Of a stretch of 64,000 nucleotides of DNA, positions 27,631-35,784 are shown one piece after another. The DNA comes from Cytophagaceae bacterium ABcell3 (lineage in GTDB: Bacteria > Bacteroidota > Bacteroidia > Cytophagales > Cytophagaceae). The position numbers were made by a program, and so were the translations under genes. How positions within the stretch are numbered: position 1 is the stretch's first letter; every line of letters begins with the position of its first letter. A model generated the notes under the pieces. The model saw only the letters and a program-made list of their open reading frames with translations, did no database searches and was not told the origin of the DNA. The stretch lies in contig CP133159.1 in the NCBI GenBank assembly GCA_030913385.1, positions 4,443,001 through 4,507,000 of the forward strand. The letters run 5' to 3'.

Positions 27631-27729
27631 AATAAACCCAACAGGAACCCCTAAAACAAATCCTATATATATTAAAAACCTTTTGATAGATTCTTAACTA
27701 TGAGATTTAGATTTTGTTATCGGGTGCTG

Positions 27730-28500
27730 CTAGACATCCCATTCCTCGTTCAGAATAGTCACCGCATGGTGGGCAGTCAAATCAAAAGCACATGGCACTA
27801 CAGAGATATAGTTTTCCGCCAAAGCATGCTCATCTGTATCTTCTCCTTTATCGAAGCTGCTGAAACTCCCGGTCATCCAGTAATATGTTCTTCCATGCGG
27901 GTCTTTCCTTTCATCAAAATCTTCTTGCCACTTGGCATTGGCCTGTCTGCACACCCTGATCCCTTTAATTTTCTTTCCTTTTTTAGGTATATTCACATTA
28001 AGTGCCACCCCTCTAGGTATTTTTGTCTTTAATACTTGGGCTATGATTTTGTGAATATGCTCCCGGCAATGGTCAAACTCTGCCGACAAAGAATAGTCAC
28101 ATAAGGAAAACCCTACTGCCGGAATACCTTCTACGGCTGCTTCTATGGCTGCCGACATGGTGCCAGAGTAAATGACACTTATAGAAGAGTTTGCTCCATG
28201 ATTGATACCACTTAAAACCAAATCCGGCGTTCTTTCTTTCAAAACAATATGGTTGGCCATTTTCACACAGTCTACAGGAGTTCCAGAACATTTCCAGGCT
28301 TTTATCCCTTCAAAAATATCTTCTGGATCTAGGCGAAGGGTCTCTCCTATGGTAATAGCATGCCCCATTCCTGACTGCGGGCTATCTGGAGCCACTACTA
28401 GCACTTCTCCATGCTGCTTGGCTATATCTATAAGTGTACGGATTCCTTTAGAAGTGATACCGTCATCGTTTGTGACCAGAATAAGTGGTTTTGCGGACAT
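27730..28500 (-). CDS. surE: 5'/3'-nucleotidase SurE
   Basis: 256 residues, normal length for SurE, a metal-dependent phosphatase that acts on 5' and 3' nucleoside monophosphates and helps stationary-phase survival. Metal ligands are seen in LVTNDDG (D12, D13) and in the downstream Ser and Asn motifs SGMGHAITIG and VLSGINHGANSS. CSGTPVDCVKMANH and YSGTMSAAIEA are also conserved. It is encoded 99 bp upstream of the TIGR02117 gene start on the same strand. The 632-bp region upstream contains no other gene. Confidence 0.93.
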   Translation of the reverse strand: MSAKPLILVTNDDGITSKGIRTLIDIAKQHGEVLVVAPDSPQSGMGHAITIGETLRLDPEDIFEGIKAWKCSGTPVDCVKMANHIVLKERTPDLVLSGINHGANSSISVIYSGTMSAAIEAAVEGIPAVGFSLCDYSLSAEFDHCREHIHKIIAQVLKTKIPRGVALNVNIPKKGKKIKGIRVCRQANAKWQEDFDERKDPHGRTYYWMTGSFSSFDKGEDTDEHALAENYISVVPCAFDLTAHHAVTILNEEWDV

Positions 28501-29132
28501 AATTAGCTTTAATTTATTAATAATAAGCGAGCAAAAAAACTCAGGTGAATCTACTATATTAACTCCTCATTCAAAAAAGTAATCAATTAAATTTATAAAA
28601 AAGTAACCAGCATCACCATAACAACAAAGGCTTCATTGGGCATACAACAAAATCGCGCACTTTGGTACAACGTACACGACATGATGATTTAAAGATACAA
28701 ACACCTACAAGCAATTGACTTTAAGCTATTTTAACGTCCATAGATGCTTCTATTGTACATTCCCCGACTAAATAAAGCATCTCAAAAATACAATACCTAC
28801 CTTTGATTTCGTATTAACTATATGTTAAGAATAGTTTTTTATTCACGACAAGCATTTAGGATAAATTAATTTTCAGTAAATTTGAGCAAATTATCAGTAG
28901 TACAACGCTAAACAAAAACGATAACAGCCATATATTCACCAGCCGGTTAAGTATTAGATCTTAAAGAACATTATTGTATCCATCGACAATTATCAGCATA
29001 AAAAACACAAACACCTTATAATTCACAGAGTCTGTCTAACAAAAGGCATTTTTCTGTTGATAATTTTGTTTACACCCTGTTGATTAGGCTGGAGAGAATA
29101 ACTAACTTTATCGTTTGTAAAATTGATAGACT
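28501..29132. other. 632-bp AT-rich intergenic region
   Basis: A divergent spacer between surE and the 652-residue secreted protein gene. No gene, tRNA or strong hairpin was recognised. A candidate promoter for the plus-strand gene lies at 29080-29110. Base composition is very AT-rich throughout. Confidence 0.5.
29080..29110 (+). promoter_or_regulatory. Bacteroidota-type promoter (TTG, 20 bp, TAACTTTA)
   Basis: A -33 TTG (29080-29082), a 20-bp spacer and TAACTTTA (29103-29110, one mismatch to TAnnTTTG) lie 22 bp before the ATG at 29133, which would give a very short leader. Confidence 0.35.
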
Positions 29133-31091
29133 ATGAACCTAGGCATAAAAATTTATTTTTTAACCTTTTTCACATTAGGCTGCCAGTTGGCATTCAGCCA
29201 GAAAACCGAAACATACGACGGACTTTTCAAGTTAAACGACAACACTTATGAGGCCGATTTCGAGTTCTATACCGAAAATGGCGACACGCTGTACCACGGC
29301 CCTTTTTCTTTAACTAAACAAATAGAAGAAAGTTCAGAAAAACACGACTTCTATTTTTCAGCCATTGAAGGAAAGTTTCACCAACATAAGGCTGATGGAC
29401 CATGGACTCTCAGGAAAGGATATTTTACCCCTTCCGGGAAAGGCGTATTTAAAGACTATAACTATTCTTTTAAAATCAACGGAAGCGAGTTTATTGCAAA
29501 AGGCGAACTTGACAAAGGTGCAAAAAACTCGCCATGGGAAATTTATGAGTGGGAAATAAAAGACTCTAAAATACAGGACACCTTATTTTCTGCACACTTC
29601 CCTTACAAAAACAATAGAATTGCTGGAGACTTTCATTTATCTCATCACAATGAGCACCTGGAAGGGTCTGTAGACAACCAGCAGTTTACATCTAACAACT
29701 GGTCTTTTTATATCTTTGATGACGAAGGAGAGAAAGTCATGCTGAAAGAGTGGGAGTTTGAAAACAACCGACTTGTAAGAAAAGTACTTTACGAAAATGG
29801 TGAACGTGAAGTATTGGACATTACCCAGCCTCCAAGCGATGATATGATCTTGGAAGAAGTTCCTTTAGACCTACACTATTTAAAAATTATTGACCTTAAA
29901 GCATCAGTAAAAGACGCTCCTTTATATGAAAAATATACAGAGAAAGAACATATCAGAGAGTTATTTTTTGATGTGATGGAACGGGCCAAGGTAATTGACT
30001 CCATATTTAAGCCTATAGCACGCGCGCAAATATCACCACGCATTAAAACTAAAATTGCAAAATTCCCTTACTCAGAATCAGAAGCGGCTTTATTAGACAC
30101 GGTAAAAGAAAACACATCTGCCGCAGACAGCTTAATGGTTTCTGTTACAGAAAATCCACAAATAAACCTTGCAAGCCTGTCGAATGAAAAAGTATCTTTT
30201 TATTTAGCTGTATTAAATTCAATTGATGAACTTTTCCTAGAGCGGAACAAAGAGGTGACCCAACATTATAACGATGGCACATTAGAATACCTTAACAGAG
30301 ACCTCTTTATCAAAAACAAAACAAGCAGACAAGAGCAAGTGCAGGTAACTTATATCTTCAATGAAGATACCTTACAGGGGAATTACCAATTTAACAATAT
30401 CAACACTAACAATGACTCTGCACCGCTAGAGCAACTAAAAACACTTTCAGAGGACATTATCAAAGAGATAAACAGTCTTTCCGATAGCATAAACCCTTAC
30501 ATACAGGAAATAAAACAAGAAAAAAAGCTTTCAGAAATAGAAGCTGCGCTATTTAGCAAATATGAACAGGTAAAACACTTAACCGACTCATTAATTACTG
30601 AGGAACATGATCAGCTAGCAGGGTTTAATGTTAGCCATGAACTAAACAATTTTGCCCAAAGGGTTCTCAAGGACTATTCTTCTTTAGATAAAACTCAAGA
30701 AAAAATTCAACAGGTAGAACCTACATTGGACTGCCTGAACAAGCTTGAGAACTTGGTAAAAACCCTAGAGGCTGTTCCTGAAAACAAGTACATGGTAAGA
30801 GACGCCTATACCAGACAGGTCTTTAACCCATATATAATGAGAGACATGGAGGAAAAGGTGAAGCAACCCATCTACAATTCATTTACCAAGGTAATTCTCC
30901 CTGGCATCTTTGCTAATTTGAAAGATATGGAATGCGATAATGTCAAACCATATAGTAACAACTTCAACATAATATTTGAAGGCATGATCGATATTTTGAA
31001 AAGAAATACGAGAAGAGAAGAAAGAAAAATAAAAAGAACGAAAGACGCATCAAGAGCTGCAGAAATCCTGGGCCTAAATCTTGAATTTTAA
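29133..31091 (+). CDS. secreted protein of unknown function, 652 aa
   Basis: No family recognised. A signal peptide is clear (MNLGIKIYFLTFFTLGCQLAFSQ). Residues about 25-240 are beta-rich with repeated short motifs (DGLFKLNDNTYEADFEFY, DGPWTLRKGYF, KGELDKGAKNSPWEIYEWE) that look like degenerate MORN or toxin-immunity style YDGxW strands. Residues about 260-600 are mostly charged helices with heptad patterns, probably coiled coil. The C-terminus is basic and ends AAEILGLNLEF. No sorting domain is present, so it is likely periplasmic. The next gene (the DUF2490 gene split by an IS) starts at the base after its stop, and a MORN-repeat gene follows, so the three formed an operon before the insertion. 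Confidence 0.7.
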   Translation: MNLGIKIYFLTFFTLGCQLAFSQKTETYDGLFKLNDNTYEADFEFYTENGDTLYHGPFSLTKQIEESSEKHDFYFSAIEGKFHQHKADGPWTLRKGYFTPSGKGVFKDYNYSFKINGSEFIAKGELDKGAKNSPWEIYEWEIKDSKIQDTLFSAHFPYKNNRIAGDFHLSHHNEHLEGSVDNQQFTSNNWSFYIFDDEGEKVMLKEWEFENNRLVRKVLYENGEREVLDITQPPSDDMILEEVPLDLHYLKIIDLKASVKDAPLYEKYTEKEHIRELFFDVMERAKVIDSIFKPIARAQISPRIKTKIAKFPYSESEAALLDTVKENTSAADSLMVSVTENPQINLASLSNEKVSFYLAVLNSIDELFLERNKEVTQHYNDGTLEYLNRDLFIKNKTSRQEQVQVTYIFNEDTLQGNYQFNNINTNNDSAPLEQLKTLSEDIIKEINSLSDSINPYIQEIKQEKKLSEIEAALFSKYEQVKHLTDSLITEEHDQLAGFNVSHELNNFAQRVLKDYSSLDKTQEKIQQVEPTLDCLNKLENLVKTLEAVPENKYMVRDAYTRQVFNPYIMRDMEEKVKQPIYNSFTKVILPGIFANLKDMECDNVKPYSNNFNIIFEGMIDILKRNTRREERKIKRTKDASRAAEILGLNLEF

Positions 31092-31146
31092 ATGACTATG
31101 TTGAATAGATTTTTTTTATTGCTTATACTGGTTGGCGCATTAAGTA
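31092..31146 (+). pseudogene. 5' fragment of the IS-split DUF2490 gene
   Basis: An ATG directly after the preceding stop codon (TAA-ATG) opens a frame MTMLNRFFLLLILVGALS, a signal peptide, which is cut at 31146 by the insertion sequence. Joining 31146 to 32801, with one copy of the TAAGTA duplication, restores the frame exactly into SIPSQLQAQEE. A second ATG at 31098 is possible. Confidence 0.85.
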
Positions 31147-31168
31147 GGGTCTGCTGAAAAACTCAAAT

Positions 31169-32719
31169 TTAACATATGTAAAAAACCGGCCCTGAGCGCT
31201 CGCCAGGCCGGTTTTTTATTGTCATCCTTTCAAATACGTCTTTCAGACCCCGAATTATGTTAAAAATTGACTTATGCCATGCTGAAAAACTCAGAAAATA
31301 GAGTGCCTGCCTGGTCAATTTGACCAGGTTGAGCACCAGGATTATTGAGGCGATCCACGTTTGGCTGGTATTCTTAAGTCTGGCACGGATACGGTTCATC
31401 CCATAGCTGTTTTTTGCTTGTCCAAACTTTCCTTCAACCGGATTCCTCTCTCCTGGACTTACGTGGTTTTCCACTGCCTTTGCGGATGGCCTGCCCAAAG
31501 GTTTGGCTGCCAGTTTTATTCCTTTTCCCTTCAACCACTTCCGGTTTTCACGGGTGCAGTAAATTTTGTCTGCCAGTACTTTGGCAGGATAAAAACCAAA
31601 CCGTTTCCGATATTTTTCAACGTAATCAACAAGATGACTGCCCTCGTTAAAAGCCTCCCAGGACACAGTGTCCAGAAAGGAAAAACCATCCACCATGCTA
31701 AGGTGGATCTTGGCTCCAAATTCAGTTTTGGCTCGTGACTTTCCCCGTACAATAGGTCGCACATGAGGCTGATGGATACTAACAATCCGATCTGCTACAT
31801 GGTGGCCCCGGTTCTTAAACATGCCAAGCTGTTGTTCATAAAGTGTCTGAATGACCCAGTATGACCGCTGTGTACGATGACACAAAGGAAAAACCTCAAA
31901 GCTGTCCAGCTGCTTTTCAATGGTCTTGAAGTTTCTTCTAAGGTATTGGAGCTGGGCTTTTATCCCTTTGCGAATTACTTTTCTTGATGGATTCTTGTTC
32001 TGGGCCACCTTCAGATAGGTTTTACGAGCTATTTTTCTGTAAGTCCTTGGTTTCTTCCCCTGGGTATTTTTACAATGAAGCTCATCTATGATCTGTTGGG
32101 TGATTTCCCTTGCTTTGTTCAGCAGCCCCAAATCGGTTGGGTAAATGATATCTTGAGGACAGGCAGTTGCGTCAAAGATTGCCTCTCCTTTGTTAGACTC
32201 TTGCCCACTGGCAAAGGAAGGAGGGTCATTTTTTCCTTTCGTAGTTTTGTCAACTTTTTTTGGGGCTTTTTCCATGTAAAACTCATGGATCCTTTCATTC
32301 ATCGCATTGATAAGTTCCTGCCCCAACCGTTTTCTGATATCTACAAACAAAGATGGATCAAATGGAGGCTCCTTGATATAAGAACTGTACCCCAGAAAGT
32401 ATTGCAGATACATGTTTTCGGTAATCTGGGCAACTGTCTCACGATCATCCAGGTTGAGGATATGCTTGATGATCACCACTCCAATCAGCACACGAGGGTT
32501 AAGCGCCGGTCTCCCTGTCTTTTTTGGAGGATTGCGTTTGTTGTAGAGATTGACAAGTTCATCCCATGGAATTTTGTTGCTGAGCAAAACCCACCGGTTG
32601 TTGGGGTCAAGCTGATTATGAAACGGTGTCTCGAAACCAATAATTGACAACTGGCTGGGACTTGAATATTCGCAGCGTGGTGCACGCCTTTTAGGGGTCT
32701 TCTGCATATTTCTTTGCAC
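31169..32719 (-). CDS. transposase, DUF772 / IS1182-like
   Basis: 516 residues. The N-terminal DUF772 (InsH-type) domain has PPKKTGRPALNPRVLIGVVIIKHI and MYLQYFLG (about 65-120), then a basic, helical middle. The catalytic DDE region includes GEAIFDATACPQDI (first Asp, about 180), VLADKIYCTRENRKWL (second Asp), and NPVEGKFGQAKNSYGM with the Glu. Length and motif order look intact, so it may be active. The last codons overlap a 38-bp terminator hairpin (31180-31217), so the protein tail (GERSGPVFYIC) is encoded in the stem. Confidence 0.9.
   Translation of the reverse strand: MQRNMQKTPKRRAPRCEYSSPSQLSIIGFETPFHNQLDPNNRWVLLSNKIPWDELVNLYNKRNPPKKTGRPALNPRVLIGVVIIKHILNLDDRETVAQITENMYLQYFLGYSSYIKEPPFDPSLFVDIRKRLGQELINAMNERIHEFYMEKAPKKVDKTTKGKNDPPSFASGQESNKGEAIFDATACPQDIIYPTDLGLLNKAREITQQIIDELHCKNTQGKKPRTYRKIARKTYLKVAQNKNPSRKVIRKGIKAQLQYLRRNFKTIEKQLDSFEVFPLCHRTQRSYWVIQTLYEQQLGMFKNRGHHVADRIVSIHQPHVRPIVRGKSRAKTEFGAKIHLSMVDGFSFLDTVSWEAFNEGSHLVDYVEKYRKRFGFYPAKVLADKIYCTRENRKWLKGKGIKLAAKPLGRPSAKAVENHVSPGERNPVEGKFGQAKNSYGMNRIRARLKNTSQTWIASIILVLNLVKLTRQALYFLSFSAWHKSIFNIIRGLKDVFERMTIKNRPGERSGPVFYIC
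31180..31217. terminator. strong hairpin terminator inside the IS end
   Basis: AAAAAACCGGCC and GGCCGGTTTTTT form a 12-bp perfect stem with flanking A/T tracts on both strands, so it works in both directions. It overlaps the final codons of the transposase gene. Confidence 0.85.
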
Positions 32720-32763
32720 TTGGACTCCCTCAAATTCATAAAAATAGTTCTAAAATCCTCTTA

Positions 32764-33564
32764 ATGCCGCTATTTTTTATTTCTAAGCAGACCCTAAGTA
32801 TCCCATCCCAACTGCAGGCACAGGAAGAAAGATCAAGAACCATGGATACTTGGCAAAACAATTTGTGGATGGGATCATATAACACATTCCGTCTTACAGA
32901 AAAGATGTTTTGGCGTGCTGAAATGCACTACAGAAGGGGTAACCATGATGACATGCCTTTTGTAGGCAGAATGTCTCAGATATATAACAGACATGCGATA
33001 GATTACTTGGTTACGCCAAACTTTTACATGTCCTTAGGAGGTGTACTTAGATTGGACTTTACACCAGATCCTGGCAACGATGAGTTTGAAGAAGTAATAC
33101 ACGAACCAAGGATTTGGCATGAGTATATGTGGATTATACCTTACTCGCGCTTTCAAATTTACCACCGGATCAGGATAGAACACAGGTGGAGCAGGTCTAA
33201 CCGAATTGATGATGGTTGGATATTCCGAAACCGTTGGCGTTATAAGTTTTTTATGAAAATACCGCTTAACAACAAGCAACTCGTTCCTGGCACCATTTAC
33301 TTTAACCCAGATGTAGAAGTCATTTTACAAACGGGTAGAAATGTTGTAGGAAGCCACATTGAGGACTTAAGGATCTATCCTTCGTTGGCATATATCAGTA
33401 GCCCAAGAGTAACATACTCCGCAGGCATTATGTATACCACTGGCCAAAGGATGGGCGACCCGACGTTGTATAGACAAAGATGGGTCATGCGTATCAACGC
33501 CTATGTATCGCTTGACTTTAGAAAAAATCACAAAAGGGTTCCTTCTATAAAGTTGCTCGACTAA
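32764..33564 (+). CDS. DUF2490 family protein, 3' part with IS-derived start
   Basis: The DUF2490 family is common in Bacteroidota and predicted to form a small outer membrane barrel. Conserved segments are seen: TWQNNLWMGSYNTFRL, RRGNHDDMPFVG, PRIWHEYMW, YHRIRIEHRW, FRNRWRYKF and the closing RQRWVMRINAYVSLDF. The true signal peptide was removed by the IS. The only in-frame start left is an ATG inside the IS right end (32764), giving MPLFFISKQTLSIPSQLQAQ before the mature part, a poor signal peptide with a Lys in the hydrophobic stretch. It is likely non-functional or badly exported, unless transcription and export are rescued. It is followed at 45 bp by the MORN protein gene. Confidence 0.75.
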   Translation: MPLFFISKQTLSIPSQLQAQEERSRTMDTWQNNLWMGSYNTFRLTEKMFWRAEMHYRRGNHDDMPFVGRMSQIYNRHAIDYLVTPNFYMSLGGVLRLDFTPDPGNDEFEEVIHEPRIWHEYMWIIPYSRFQIYHRIRIEHRWSRSNRIDDGWIFRNRWRYKFFMKIPLNNKQLVPGTIYFNPDVEVILQTGRNVVGSHIEDLRIYPSLAYISSPRVTYSAGIMYTTGQRMGDPTLYRQRWVMRINAYVSLDFRKNHKRVPSIKLLD

Positions 33565-33608
33565 AACTAAAAAAAATTAACAACAGCACTTTTTATCAAA
33601 ATAGTAAA

Positions 33609-34499
33609 ATGGATAGTTCTAAAAAGAAAATTATAAATATATCTATTCCTGTGATGGTTTTGTTGTGCGGCATATCTTCAGCACTCGCTTTTAAATATTT
33701 CTCAGCATTTCAAGAGGCTGAAAGGAGCAAAAATCACAGTGAACAAACCATTTCACAATTGAAGTTCACCCTAGATTCGCTGTTAAAAAAATCTAAGGCG
33801 GATGATTTTTTCATTCATGGCCAATATGATTCGGCTATTACCATTTATAAAAAAATGCCACATAGTGAACAAGAAAACTATCTAATAGAGAATAGGGAAA
33901 GCCTTTTGAGGAAAATGAACGAATTTCAAAATTCACTAAAAAATAAAGCCAAAAACGCTGAGCGAAAAGCAAAGGTGAACCAAAACATGTATGGCATGCA
34001 GCTTACTTCTCTTGAGCTACAATACAAAAACCGAAATGACTCCTTGCTAGCTATATTAACCGATACAATAAAACATCTAAATGAAAAGATTTCCGAAAAA
34101 GAAAAAGAACTGAGCAATACGCCTGAAATTGACAGAATTACTTTTTATAATAACAAAGGGGTTAAGATCAGCTACTTTGGCGAGGTACTCAATGGCAAAT
34201 CAAACGGCCAGGGCATCGGTATTTATACTACTGGCAGCATTTATGACGGAGAGTGGAGAAACAACAAGAAACATGGGAAAGGCACATACAAGTGGAAAGA
34301 AGGGGATGTTTATGAAGGAAGTTTTGTGAATGACAAAAGGGATGGACAAGGTACCTACCACTGGGCCAATGGGAACCGATATGAAGGGGGATGGAAAAAT
34401 GATCAAAGAAGTGGTTTCGGGATACTATATGACAGAGACAACAAAGTTATACTAAAAGGTAATTGGAAAGATAACGAATTAGAAGAGGCTGTAAATTAA
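33609..34499 (+). CDS. MORN-repeat protein with N-terminal membrane anchor and coiled coil
   Basis: 296 residues. One membrane segment lies near the start (about 10-33, IINISIPVMVLLCGISSALAF cut short here as IPVMVLLCG). A charged coiled coil follows (about 35-175). The last 110 residues hold three to four MORN repeats (GEVLNGKSNGQG, YDGEWRNNKKHGKG, YEGSFVNDKRDGQG, YEGGWKNDQRSGFG). MORN repeats usually bind lipid or scaffold membrane proteins. Position after the secreted 652-residue protein and DUF2490 genes suggests one envelope-related operon. Function unknown. Confidence 0.8.
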   Translation: MDSSKKKIINISIPVMVLLCGISSALAFKYFSAFQEAERSKNHSEQTISQLKFTLDSLLKKSKADDFFIHGQYDSAITIYKKMPHSEQENYLIENRESLLRKMNEFQNSLKNKAKNAERKAKVNQNMYGMQLTSLELQYKNRNDSLLAILTDTIKHLNEKISEKEKELSNTPEIDRITFYNNKGVKISYFGEVLNGKSNGQGIGIYTTGSIYDGEWRNNKKHGKGTYKWKEGDVYEGSFVNDKRDGQGTYHWANGNRYEGGWKNDQRSGFGILYDRDNKVILKGNWKDNELEEAVN

Positions 34500-35000
34500 C
34501 TACGGCTAGTTTGTAACCTGATTCTGAATAGCAAAAGAGGTTCATCCGTGATGGAGCATTTTCAACCATGGATAGCTTCTCCCCTATTGCTGCTGCTCCC
34601 TTTATGCCAAGTCAGTCCATACTGCAATTCTGTTTCTGACCAGCACACTTTTACGCACCCAAGCAAACTTAACAGGCTCGGCAAGCGGTATAAATAAAGA
34701 ATGGTAAAAATATTCACCAGCTGAATATTTCCTCATCAACCACACCTACTAGTCTCTGCTATTCTTATTCCCACAACTTCCTAAAGCAAACCCATATAAT
34801 TTGACCTGTCCAAAGAGTTTAGCCAGAAATGAAGAAAGCTTTACTAACGGCTTTCTTATAGATATGGCTAATAAAATTCACAAGGGTAAGAGGATAAAAG
34901 GACTTGATATTAACTTTAACTAAGGCACATACAAGCAGGGTTAGCCAAAATACTTACTCTTAAGCTGGACTTAATCATCAAGGCTTAAAAAAAGTAATAT
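34500..35000. other. 501-bp intergenic region
   Basis: It lies between the MORN gene and the convergent barrel gene. It contains no convincing gene. One possible hairpin, AAGAAAGC / GCTTTCTT at 34832-34857, is a weak terminator candidate. Confidence 0.45.
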
Positions 35001-35615
35001 TTACTTTAAAACATAGCCCACATAAAACTGAACTACCCTGTTAGACAACAATTGATTGTTATTATTGATAGTAAACTCTCCTCGACGATTCTGGAGAGGC
35101 ACAAAGCCATGACTATACCTTGCCCCAATGAACCAATCAGGGTTAACAAAATATTCGGCGCCAATCAACAATGAGTAATCAAACCTTGCTATTTCGCTCC
35201 CGATAGATCTTGTATCTCCATTTTCAGCCCCAGAAGACCGATGGGTACCTCTCACAAGCATACTTGGTTGCATACCAACGTTCATGGATAGCCCTTTATA
35301 TAGCTCTATCCCAAACATTAAAGCCAAGTCGAGATAGTTTAAATTAAAGTTGTTCACCTCGCTTCTACCCAAAGTCCAAGCACCTTTCTGAGTGGCAAGA
35401 AGTTCTGCCTTAAAAAATATTGATTCGCCCCCCCCTAGTTTAGCAAAACCGCCTACTTGTAGACCGGGTTTAATACTAGATTTCCCCATATTTGACAAAG
35501 TAGTTACGGTTGCTCCACCTTTAACACCAAAACTATGGGCATCTTGAGCGTAAGAATTAGGTATAACAAATAGCATCAATAAAAAAATGCTAATTGCCAA
35601 AATCGCTTTTTTCAT
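35001..35615 (-). CDS. outer membrane beta-barrel protein (PorT-like)
   Basis: 204 residues from the ATG at 35615, which opens a clear signal peptide (MKKAILAISIFLLMLFVIPNSYAQ); an upstream frame from 35723 adds non-signal residues and is rejected. The rest shows alternating strands (FGVKGGATVTTLSNMG, KPGLQVGGFAKLG, FFKAELLATQKGAWT, GIELYKGLSMNVGMQPS, FFIGARYSHGFVPLQ-like) and ends in the aromatic VQFYVGYVLK strand, typical of outer-membrane-protein-beta-barrel (OMP_b-brl / PorT) proteins. It should sit in the outer membrane; the role is unknown. It follows ribBA on the same strand, but the strong hairpin at 35731-35770 separates them. Confidence 0.82.
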   Translation of the reverse strand: MKKAILAISIFLLMLFVIPNSYAQDAHSFGVKGGATVTTLSNMGKSSIKPGLQVGGFAKLGGGESIFFKAELLATQKGAWTLGRSEVNNFNLNYLDLALMFGIELYKGLSMNVGMQPSMLVRGTHRSSGAENGDTRSIGSEIARFDYSLLIGAEYFVNPDWFIGARYSHGFVPLQNRRGEFTINNNNQLLSNRVVQFYVGYVLK

Positions 35616-35730
35616 ACGGTAAAATAACAATTTTCGAGGAACTTTGTATAGTATATGCAGAAAAACATTTTCGGCAACATGAAGCTGACAAAATTTGCAT
35701 CTACCCATCCTCTCTAACAACAACGGATAA

Positions 35731-35770
35731 AATGATATTCCTGATATATAACTTTATCAGGAATATCATT
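35731..35770 (-). terminator. 16-bp stem hairpin after ribBA
   Basis: A perfect 16-bp stem (AATGATATTCCTGATA and its complement) with an 8-nt loop, 15 bp beyond the ribBA stop. A TTTT run follows on the minus strand. It separates ribBA from the barrel gene. Confidence 0.7.
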
Positions 35771-35784
35771 AACTTATCAAAAAC

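Larger units (their letters stand above)
31147..32794 (-). mobile_element. complete IS (IS1182/IS5-group) with DUF772-type transposase, about 1,648 bp
   Basis: Terminal inverted repeats GGGTCTGCTGAAAAAC at the left and GGGTCTGCTTAGAAA (read inward) at the right, about 15 bp with two mismatches. A 6-bp direct repeat, TAAGTA, flanks it at 31141-31146 and 32795-32800. One long transposase gene fills it on the minus strand. The element interrupts the signal peptide of a DUF2490 gene. The family assignment rests on the transposase N-terminal DUF772-like region and the size; the exact group is uncertain. A strong hairpin terminator lies near the left end and would stop read-through from the upstream gene. 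Confidence 0.88.

Noticed and set aside
31147-32794. Ends at TAGGGTCT with a 4-bp duplication for the second IS
   Set aside because: GGGTCTGCT ends with a 6-bp TAAGTA duplication restore the interrupted gene exactly, so this boundary is preferred.
5120-34530. The 12-mer GATTCTGAATAG found near 5122 and near 34520 as a dispersed repeat
   Set aside because: Only two copies, one of them part of a terminator arm; no extended similarity around them.
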